Origin: Thermotogota bacterium
GTDB lineage: Bacteria; Thermotogota; Thermotogae; Thermotogales; Fervidobacteriaceae
Assembly (NCBI GenBank): GCA_030550315.1
Contig: JAUQPP010000009.1
Coordinates: 1 to 38,802, forward strand
DNA length: 38,802 nucleotides
Direction: 5' to 3'
A program made the translations under genes and the position numbers. A model generated the notes under the pieces. The model searched no databases and was not told where the DNA came from. It saw only the letters and a list, made by a program, of their open reading frames with translations. Below are positions 33,332 through 38,802 of this stretch, in pieces. Positions within the stretch are counted from its first letter, which is position 1, and each line of letters begins with the position of its first letter.

Positions 33332-33813
33332 CGCTCATGCTCCCTTAAGAATTTTAAGAGGTACTCCCTCTTAGCCTTTTCATCAAGCGTGCCTTTGAGA
33401 ATTTTCATAGCCATGCTAACGGCCAATTCGGTGGCAACGCTTTGAATCTGTTGGAAAACTTCTTGTTTCTGCCTTTCAACATCCATTGCGGCTTCTTGCT
33501 TTATCTTCTCCGCCTCTATCCGCGCTTTCTGTTTTGCGGATTCAACAATTTGTTCAGCTTCAGCTTCGGCTTTGGATATAATGCTTTGCGCTCGTTGATT
33601 TGCCTCAGCAAGGAGTTTTTCCGCTTCCTTTCGCATTTTTTCCGCTTCTCTCCTGATTTGCTCCGCCTCGGCAAGTTCGCCTTCGATCTTTTGACGACGT
33701 TTCTCAATCATCGAGAAAAAGGGATCGTACAGTAATCTTTTAAGCATCCAAAGTAGAAAGAGAAAGCTCATCAGCTGAATGACCGCGGTTAAGTTAATTT
33801 CGAAAAGGTCCAT
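33328..33813 (-). CDS. atpF: ATP synthase b subunit
   Basis: The peripheral-stalk subunit b, with one N-terminal membrane helix (about residues 8-27, VIQLMSFLFLLWMLKRLL) and a long charged coiled coil rich in Glu, Lys, Ala (IEGELAEAEQIRREAEKMRKEAEKLLAEANQRAQSII...). The open frame starts at 33828, but ATG 33813 (MDLFEINLTAV) follows GCGAGG and begins at the usual position. The 161-residue length is normal. Overlaps atpH by the ATGA junction. Confidence 0.95.
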   Translation of the reverse strand: MDLFEINLTAVIQLMSFLFLLWMLKRLLYDPFFSMIEKRRQKIEGELAEAEQIRREAEKMRKEAEKLLAEANQRAQSIISKAEAEAEQIVESAKQKARIEAEKIKQEAAMDVERQKQEVFQQIQSVATELAVSMAMKILKGTLDEKAKREYLLKFLREHER

Positions 33814-33876
33814 AGTATCGCCTCGCATTCTTCTCAGCAGACTCCTACTCGGAAACTCAAAGCCTCCCTATTTTCT

Positions 33877-34140
33877 TTACAAAGCGAAGAGTATAAGGAA
33901 CGTGATAACGAGCGAGTAAATACCAGTGGTTTCGGCGATAGCATCTGCGAGTAACATACGTGTTGTGATGACGTTTGTGAGTTCCGGTTGTCTTGCAATA
34001 GCTTCCATGGCACCTTGACCAACGTGTCCTTCACCGACACCGGGACCAATTGCACCAAGTCCCATACACAATCCAGCACCGATCGCCTTACCAGCGGTGA
34101 TGATAGCCTCCGCGAGGATTTTCACACTTTCCTGATCCAT
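33877..34140 (-). CDS. atpE: ATP synthase c subunit (ion-binding ring), Na+-type
   Basis: The membrane rotor subunit. The 87-residue hairpin has helix 1 (to about residue 50, GLGAIGPGVGEGHVGQGAMEAIARQPE) and helix 2 (about 58-86). The polar loop is the usual ARQPE. The ion-binding site reads Glu37 in helix 1 (PGVGEG, where Na+-type rings often have Gln), and Glu70-Thr71 followed by Tyr75 in helix 2 (AIAETTGIYS). That is a Na+-type pattern, and the two carboxylates resemble the motif reported for the Fusobacterium nucleatum c ring. The open frame reaches upstream to 34266, but ATG 34140 follows GGGGAGGG and starts at the normal place. Confidence 0.96.
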   Translation of the reverse strand: MDQESVKILAEAIITAGKAIGAGLCMGLGAIGPGVGEGHVGQGAMEAIARQPELTNVITTRMLLADAIAETTGIYSLVITFLILFAL

Positions 34141-34175
34141 AACACAGCCCTCCCCTGTTGTAGTATCACCCGTTT

Positions 34176-35054
34176 TTAGCTTACTTGTGAAGCGATGTAC
34201 GCAATTGCTAGTGTGGAGAAGACGAACGCTTGAATCAGTCCGGAGAAGATACCAAAGTACGCCCAAAGGAACGGTGGTAAGAACATGTACTTAACAAAAT
34301 AACTGAGCGCAAGGACGAGGATACCTCCACCAGTTATGTTTCCAAACAAACGTAGTGAGTGGGATACAGGTTTCGCTAATTCGCCTATGATGTTCATCGG
34401 AAGCATAATTGGAATTGGCTCCAAAAAACCCTTGAGCCACGCTTTGATCCCCTTTGCCTTAATACCGAAATACTGGCTAATCAAGAATACCATTACTGCA
34501 TAGGTGAGGTTTGTGTTGAGATCGGATGTTGGGGCTGGGAAGGTGTCGTTAAAAAGAACAAATTTTACATGCCTAACTACTTGCCCGCTTTCATTGATCA
34601 CCTTCGAAACTTCGACGGAAATCCCAGGAATGAACCCGCTGATGAGGTTCGACACCGCAATGTACAAAAACAAAGTCATTGCTATCACAAAAGTTGGTCG
34701 AGCGTATTTCTCATCCGGGATACTACTCTGAACGATATCGTAAACGAATTCCATTAATGACTCTGCAAAAGCTTGTTTTCGTGTAGGGATCAGTGAGAAC
34801 TCCTTGTAAACCAAGCGGGCAAACCATATGAGGATGGCAATGACAACGAAAGACATCACGACTGTTGCGGGATTAATTCTCAAGTACCAAACACCTTCTG
34901 GACCAACGATCCACCGATTCGCCACGTTACCAATTACCTCACGAGGATCCTTAGGAAGGTAGCGCGCGTTTATTAACCCCACGGTAATGTAAATAGCTAG
35001 AAAGATCAAAAATTGCACTTTTACTTTCTTCGCAATCTTGGTATTTTTGCTCAC
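34176..35054 (-). CDS. atpB: ATP synthase a subunit
   Basis: The stator channel subunit. The 292-residue product has about five to six membrane helices, and the hallmark helix near the end of the protein with SHSLRLFGNITGGGILVLAL, where the essential Arg of the LRLFGN motif faces the c ring. It also has the conserved AESLMEFVYDIVQSSI and GELAKPVSHSLRL segments. GTG 35054 follows GGAGG and overlaps the upstream gene as GTGA; a TTG at 35069 is rejected. Confidence 0.97.
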   Translation of the reverse strand: MSKNTKIAKKVKVQFLIFLAIYITVGLINARYLPKDPREVIGNVANRWIVGPEGVWYLRINPATVVMSFVVIAILIWFARLVYKEFSLIPTRKQAFAESLMEFVYDIVQSSIPDEKYARPTFVIAMTLFLYIAVSNLISGFIPGISVEVSKVINESGQVVRHVKFVLFNDTFPAPTSDLNTNLTYAVMVFLISQYFGIKAKGIKAWLKGFLEPIPIMLPMNIIGELAKPVSHSLRLFGNITGGGILVLALSYFVKYMFLPPFLWAYFGIFSGLIQAFVFSTLAIAYIASQVS

Positions 35055-35527
35055 CGCCTCCACCTCCAACCGAAGGAGAAAATGACAATTTTAAAGTTCA
35101 GCATTCCAAGAAATGTACCAAGGATACCCCACAGTTTCTCATCCGAAACGAGCGCTGAGCTCAAAAACGTAGCAGCGTAAAATGCGTATCTTAGAAAATA
35201 CATACGTGGTATTTTCAGTTTTCCAAAGGATATTATACCATAATTCTCATAGCTCAAAGCGATGGATACAATACCAATCGTCATAGCCAGCGTGCCAAGC
35301 AAAAGTCCGATAATCGCATCAAATTTTTCGAAATACGCAAAGGCTACAAATTCGGAAACAATAAACAGAACGTTGTATTTCAATATTTTCGAAACAAGAT
35401 CCAGTGCTATCTTGATGAGTTCAATTCTACGGTTATTCCTGTAGCCTTGCCTTGATGACTTATTAATGATGCGTTTCTTTAATCTTGCGCTCATCTTCGA
35501 TCGGGATTTCCTAAATTTTTCCGTCAT
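35051..35527 (-). CDS. atpI: AtpI-like membrane protein of the ATP synthase operon
   Basis: A small protein with about four membrane helices (VSKILKYNVLFIVSEFVAFAYF; IIGLLLGTLAMTIGIVSIAL; YFLRYAFYAATFLSSAL; WGILGTFLGMLNFKIVIFSF), which is the layout of AtpI (ATP synthase I), thought to help c-ring assembly. The first 35 residues are extremely basic, with many Lys and Arg. The start is uncertain: ATG 35527 is used, but ATG 35578, 35539 and 35494 are in the same frame and none has a strong ribosome binding site. It ends as GTGA overlapping the atpB start. Identity to AtpI is inferred from topology and position. Confidence 0.7.
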   Translation of the reverse strand: MTEKFRKSRSKMSARLKKRIINKSSRQGYRNNRRIELIKIALDLVSKILKYNVLFIVSEFVAFAYFEKFDAIIGLLLGTLAMTIGIVSIALSYENYGIISFGKLKIPRMYFLRYAFYAATFLSSALVSDEKLWGILGTFLGMLNFKIVIFSFGWRWRR

Positions 35528-35792
35528 TTCGGCTCTCATCTTCGTCCCTGGTTTCGTTAGGTTTTTGAGCCTTTTCATCAGTCTCGATTTTCTTTATCTC
35601 CGACAACAGGTACCTGAAGCCGTTGTAAATTCCTGAGGCAACCCCCAACATTAAAAAAATTACCAAGAGAATCCTCTTGGTATCAAAAATGCTATCCAGG
35701 AAAGCACCAATTATTATTCCAATAAGTACGTTGGAAATTATTATAAACCCAAAGCTGGAGAACGTACCAAGCTTAAACAAGTCTTTGGTCAT
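35511..35792 (-). CDS. AtpZ-type membrane protein of the ATP synthase operon
   Basis: A 93-residue protein with two membrane helices (FGFIIISNVLIGIIIGAFLDSIF and ILLVIFLMLGVASGIYNGFRYLL), separated by a short DTKR loop. This matches the AtpZ/AtpI (PF09527-like) family, found at the start of atp operons, which may form a Mg2+/Ca2+ channel with AtpI; that role is inference. The C-terminus is hydrophilic and acidic (KAQKPNETRDEDESRNDG). The start is ATG 35792, behind AAAAAGG; a TTG at 35813 overlapping the previous stop is possible. Confidence 0.72.
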   Translation of the reverse strand: MTKDLFKLGTFSSFGFIIISNVLIGIIIGAFLDSIFDTKRILLVIFLMLGVASGIYNGFRYLLSEIKKIETDEKAQKPNETRDEDESRNDGKI

Positions 35793-35809
35793 GTTAACCT
35801 TTTTAGGAC

Positions 35810-36892
35810 TCAAAGGATGATCAGCCCTCTTTCCAGGGTGGTGAGTATCTCACATCTGTCTTCTTTAACCACAACGTCTTCCTCGATCCTTATTCCAAAT
35901 TCACCTTCCAAGTAGATACCAGGTTCGACAGTGACGACATTCCCAACTTCAAGTGGCTTGTCGTTTCGAAAACTCAGACTCGGGTTCTCGTGGACTTCCA
36001 GTCCCAATCCGTGGCCAAGGCCGTGTCCGAAATATTCACCGTAACCGGCTTCGCTGATGTGATTTCGCGCGATTTCATCTATCTCTCTTCCCGTTTTCCC
36101 AGCTCGGATGCTCTCAAGGGCCTTTTGCTGTGCTTCGTGAACGATTTTATGTATGTGTTTAACACGTTCGTTAGGCTCACCTATGCAAAGCACTCTTGTA
36201 ATATCGCTGTTGTAACCTTTATACCTTGCTCCCCAATCCACCACGACGGGCTCGCCTTTTTCAATGAGCTTTTCGGATGCTCTGCCGTGTGGCAACGCAC
36301 TACGTGGGCCTGATGCCACGATGGATTCGAATGCAACGTCTTCTGCTCCAAGAAGCTTCATTTGGTACTCTAAGTAAGCGGCAAGCTGACTTTCCTTCAT
36401 ACCTGGTCTTACGATTTCGAGCATCTTTTTGAAGGCTTCTTCAGCAATTTCAACAGCCACTTTTATATTCTCAATTTCCTCATCTGACTTCTTTGAACGC
36501 ACCTCCGATATTACGCCCGTTATATCTTCGATTTCACAATTTACCTTTGAAATGAGTGCTTCGTAGTGAGATAGTGAAATCTTATCTTTCTCAAGCCCAA
36601 GTTTTTTAACCTCAAGATTTGCCAGGATTTCTGCAACGCTGTCCAGAAACGTTTTCGGTGGCATATATTTCACAAGCTCGAAGCTGCTCTCATTTTTAAC
36701 CTGCGTCCAGTACCTGGAATCGGTCAGAATGATATGCCTTTTGGGTGTTATGATCAAGGCGGCCAAGCTTCCGGTAAAGCCCGAAAGGTACCTCGTCGTA
36801 ACAACGTTTGAACTTTCAATATTCAGGACCAAAATGGCGTCGATTTCACTCTGAAAGATCCTATCTTTGATCTCCTGAAGGTGGTGATTCAT
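35810..36892 (-). CDS. Xaa-Pro aminopeptidase/dipeptidase, M24 family
   Basis: A 360-residue cytoplasmic M24 metallopeptidase that removes residues before proline or splits X-Pro dipeptides. The N-terminal creatinase-like domain runs to about residue 130. The C-terminal pita-bread domain has the five metal ligands: VVDWGARYKGYNSD (two Asp), GHGLGHGLGLEVHE (His), EPGIYL (Glu) and GIRIEED (Glu). The start ATG follows GAGGAGG. It lies about 70 bases after the tRNA-Arg gene and directly before the ATP synthase operon, with the stop overlapping or abutting the first atp gene. Confidence 0.94.
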   Translation of the reverse strand: MNHHLQEIKDRIFQSEIDAILVLNIESSNVVTTRYLSGFTGSLAALIITPKRHIILTDSRYWTQVKNESSFELVKYMPPKTFLDSVAEILANLEVKKLGLEKDKISLSHYEALISKVNCEIEDITGVISEVRSKKSDEEIENIKVAVEIAEEAFKKMLEIVRPGMKESQLAAYLEYQMKLLGAEDVAFESIVASGPRSALPHGRASEKLIEKGEPVVVDWGARYKGYNSDITRVLCIGEPNERVKHIHKIVHEAQQKALESIRAGKTGREIDEIARNHISEAGYGEYFGHGLGHGLGLEVHENPSLSFRNDKPLEVGNVVTVEPGIYLEGEFGIRIEEDVVVKEDRCEILTTLERGLIIL

Positions 36893-36965
36893 TTCCCTGC
36901 CTCCTCTTTAATCTTTAACTATTGCCAACATTTTGGGACCTAAACTTAGCGAACCTTAACGTTTC

Positions 36966-37041
36966 TGGCGTGCTCGGCGGGACTCGAACCCGCACACTCG
37001 GATCCGGAGTCCGATGCTCTATCCATTTGAGCTACGAGCAC
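36966..37041 (-). tRNA. tRNA-Arg (anticodon CCG)
   Basis: The minus strand folds as a tRNA: acceptor GTGCTCG pairs with CGAGCAC, D arm GCTC/GAGC, anticodon stem TCGGA/TCCGA with loop CTCCGGA, so anticodon CCG decoding CGG, and T arm GCGGG/CCCGC with loop TTCGAGT. The discriminator is G and CCA is encoded (bases 36968-36966 on the minus strand). The first 10 bases overlap the upstream RuvX-like reading frame, whose TAG stop is formed by tRNA bases 8-10 (GTGCTCGTAG). The tRNA is probably cut out of a longer co-transcript. Confidence 0.96.
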
Positions 37042-37763
37042 GCATTTTGGACTTTACAAAAGATCATGAAAAACCCATTACCCTCTTGCGAAAGTAAGGC
37101 CAGAATGTTTGACAAGAGATGTCTGAAATCAATATTAATTATAATACAGAACCGGTTACTTTCAATCTTCTTTTTTTCCAACCAATCCGCGAAATCATCC
37201 CACACCCTGAAGACGAAAAGCCCGTTCTTAAACATCGTGTAAGCGGTGTAGGGGTCCCTCGAAAAACCAACAGACGTTCCATGTTGTGAACCGATGTTGA
37301 ATACGGCGTTTAATTTCTCATCAAGTGGTACTTCAAAAGCAATGAGTGTTTGATAGTTTCCAAGGCTGCAAATTTGCGTCATTGATTTGCATTCAGCCGA
37401 TTTCTTTGAAAGCTTAATGCCGGTTGCCGGGTTCTGGATGTAGGTAAGAAGAAGCTGTTCGGCGCTGAAACGATCGTCGTCGGTTTTACCGTAAGACTTT
37501 GCCATCTTTGTGGTCAATCTTTCATCGACCAGGTAAACTTCTTTGCCCATATTGAGTAGCTTCAGTCCAAATTCTAGCACTTCGAAGGTCTGAGAAGAAT
37601 AATTTCCACTCATTGAGAGGGGTAAACCAAGAATCACTCTGTCATGTTTCTTTATTTTATCAAATAATTCTCTCTTATTCACGGTTCCACTCTCAGCCAC
37701 AAAGAGTGTACCTATTGCGTAACCATATTTAGTTTTTCCGTAATCAACGGCAATTATACACAA
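37032..37763 (-). CDS. RuvX/YqgF-like protein with unexplained C-terminal extension
   Basis: Residues 1 to about 115 match the RuvX/YqgF (RNase H-like) family, which acts in 16S rRNA maturation or Holliday-junction-type cleavage: AVDYGKTKYGYAIG with the first Asp, VILGLPLSMSGN, VDERLTT and DDDRFSAEQLLLTYI with the last Asp. Family members are usually about 140 residues; this one has 243. The extra about 125 residues (ending FMIFCKVQNACS) have no motif I recognise and might be a separate domain. The stop codon lies inside the tRNA-Arg gene. The start is odd: GGAGGGG is directly followed by TTG 37763, with no ATG or GTG near, and an ATA or ATT three or four codons later would be better spaced. 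Confidence 0.7.
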   Translation of the reverse strand: MCIIAVDYGKTKYGYAIGTLFVAESGTVNKRELFDKIKKHDRVILGLPLSMSGNYSSQTFEVLEFGLKLLNMGKEVYLVDERLTTKMAKSYGKTDDDRFSAEQLLLTYIQNPATGIKLSKKSAECKSMTQICSLGNYQTLIAFEVPLDEKLNAVFNIGSQHGTSVGFSRDPYTAYTMFKNGLFVFRVWDDFADWLEKKKIESNRFCIIINIDFRHLLSNILALLSQEGNGFFMIFCKVQNACS

Positions 37764-37798
37764 CCCCTCCGTTTAGGTTACCTGTTTTAGCTTTTTCC

Positions 37799-37857
37799 AA
37801 AAGGTTCGGACCACTGCTTGCTCTTAAGATACTTCAAGAGATATCGAGAACCTTTTT
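37799..37857. other. Long inverted repeat downstream of the RecJ-like gene
   Basis: AAAAGGTTC (37799-37807) and GAACCTTTT (37848-37856) can form a 9-base stem around a 40-base interior, which itself holds CTCTT/AAGAG (37821-37840). On the minus strand GAACC then TTTTGG follows, so it might act as a weak terminator for the RecJ-like gene, about 64 bases after its stop. The rest of the 157-base gap shows nothing I can support. Confidence 0.3.
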
Positions 37858-37920
37858 ATAGACTTGAAGCAAAATAAAAAGGGGAGCCATATCCTGGTTC
37901 CATTCCTTAATAGCACCGCT

Positions 37921-38802
37921 CTAAATCTCCACACCGTACATGTACCGTTCATCGATCAACTTGTAAACGTCCCTGACGCTGAGAGATTCAAGCTGCATGG
38001 TATACCGCTCAAAATAACCCAATTCGATGTCCCTTTCACTCAGCCTAACCACGCGTTCTGGTGAAAAATCGACCGGGTGTACAATGTTGCCCTGAAGTCC
38101 TCCAAGGTCAAGGTATATGCTCCGCACTACGCCCTTAGGTATTTGGAGGTTCGATACTAACGTTTCGAATTCTTGAAGATTCATCGGTAGGTACGTGTTG
38201 AGCTCGTCGATTAGTTTTTCGATTTCGTCTTGCGATGGGAATAGTTTTCTGAGCATCTCACGCTTCTTGACGATATCTTGCGACGAATAATTGAGTTGAA
38301 GAAGCACAGTACCGTCACCACTAACCGCGTCGATTATTTCGCTGAAAGTATACGGAAAGTCAAAAAGCCTAACTTCGGCCTTTCCGAATAACGAAGGTAT
38401 GGAGTCGTTGTTGGTCGATGAAATAAGTTTCTTCACCTTGTGCTTGCGCACCAAATTGGAGATTATCAAACGCTGAAACGGTGCAAGTTGTGGAGAATAA
38501 AACACCACATCCCTAGAGGAAACTTTCTTCACGTAATGGTTAAAGAACGCTTCAACTGAGGAGTGCGATGAAAACATGTAGACTAAGTGTGCATTGCCGT
38601 TGTTCAGCGACTTTGGTTGATTTCTTTTGTCCTCGATTGAGAAATCAAGTTTTGAATCTATTTCATAATAGGGGAGTGTGGTTTCGAAGGAGTAAACCGT
38701 AGTGAAGAAAGCTTTCTTTCCGAATTTCGTCACTATTCTATCGTAAAGGTTTGGGTCGATATTCTTGAGAAACTGAATCTCGTTCAAAATGACAAAGTCG
38801 AA
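37921..38802 (-). CDS. C-terminal part of a probable RecJ-type ssDNA exonuclease (5' end outside window)
   Basis: The frame is open to the right edge, giving the last 293 codons. At the edge it reads FDFVILNEIQFLKN, similar to a helicase-type or degenerate Walker B strand. The final about 110 residues (LFPSQDEIEKLIDELN..., IPKGVVRSIYLDLGGL..., YTMQLESLSVRDVYKLIDERYMYG) resemble the C-terminal domain of Firmicutes-type RecJ, with the helix-turn pattern, a late hydrophobic VF-x-EL-like YLDLGGL stretch and the final YKLIDERY ending. RecJ degrades ssDNA 5' to 3' in repair; the catalytic DHH half would lie outside. A helicase C-terminus is the main alternative. Confidence 0.4.
   Translation of the reverse strand, partial: FDFVILNEIQFLKNIDPNLYDRIVTKFGKKAFFTTVYSFETTLPYYEIDSKLDFSIEDKRNQPKSLNNGNAHLVYMFSSHSSVEAFFNHYVKKVSSRDVVFYSPQLAPFQRLIISNLVRKHKVKKLISSTNNDSIPSLFGKAEVRLFDFPYTFSEIIDAVSGDGTVLLQLNYSSQDIVKKREMLRKLFPSQDEIEKLIDELNTYLPMNLQEFETLVSNLQIPKGVVRSIYLDLGGLQGNIVHPVDFSPERVVRLSERDIELGYFERYTMQLESLSVRDVYKLIDERYMYGVEI

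Noticed and set aside
34141-34266. Longer atpE start
   Set aside because: The extra 42 residues come from the 3' end of atpB in another frame; the ATG at 34140 gives a standard 87-residue c subunit.
36893-36965. Separate promoter between tRNA-Arg and the M24 peptidase
   Set aside because: A TTGGCA lies there on the minus strand, but no -10 element at proper distance before the ribosome binding site.

Overview
The window looks like a chromosomal segment from an anaerobic thermophile of the order Thermotogales, most like Fervidobacterium. This is inferred from protein content and gene order: a 439-residue type I glutamine synthetase, a FeoAB pair with a tandem-domain FeoA, a TldD/TldE pair, an HydS-type sensory [FeFe]-hydrogenase operon, a Na+-type F1Fo ATP synthase and frequent GTG/TTG starts. 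I ran no database search, so genus assignment is inference. It reads as core chromosome: no insertion sequence, phage gene, CRISPR array or rRNA was seen, and there is one tRNA.

Layout. 1-2389 (+): the tail of an unidentified gene, a FapA/DUF342 protein and a class I mannose-6-phosphate isomerase. 2321-5381 (-): glnA followed by a YgiQ-type radical SAM gene. 5510-8379 (+): feoA, feoB and a small membrane protein behind a clear promoter with an inverted repeat at the start of the transcript. 8409-10579 (+): a cobalamin riboswitch with a readable terminator/antiterminator switch, then the binding protein and permease of a B12 ABC transporter, without an ATPase gene. 10576-13073 (-): a secreted GHL10/DUF187-type protein and the flagellar rod genes flgB-flgC-fliE. 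13191-16956 (+): a large lipoprotein and a probable outer-membrane protein, both of unknown function. 17106-22522 (+): mutL, tldD, tldE and a VanZ-family gene. 22503-25639 (-): a [2Fe-2S] thioredoxin-like protein, an HydS-like H-cluster protein with a PAS domain, and a SpoIIE-type phosphatase, behind a near-consensus promoter with an operator-like palindrome. 25796-38802 (-): a long co-directional block made of a probable RecJ C-terminus, a RuvX-like gene, tRNA-Arg(CCG), an M24 peptidase, the complete ATP synthase operon (atpZ, I, B, E, F, H, A, G, D, C), two degV genes, a membrane protein and the ribosome hibernation factor hpf, ending at a terminator.

How the parts fit. The window holds energy conservation (a probably Na+-driven ATP synthase), redox/H2 sensing linked to a protein phosphatase, metal and cofactor uptake (Fe2+, B12), nitrogen assimilation, flagellar rod assembly and mismatch repair. 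The signals I consider most worth checking are the HydS-phosphatase module with its operator, the cobalamin riboswitch mechanism, the terminator-like hairpin inside the start of btuC, the two-carboxylate c-ring signature, the tRNA-Arg gene that supplies the stop codon of a RuvX-like gene with an unexplained C-terminal half, and convergent pairs whose first visible terminator lies beyond the opposing gene. I did not find a clearly new defence or mobile system.
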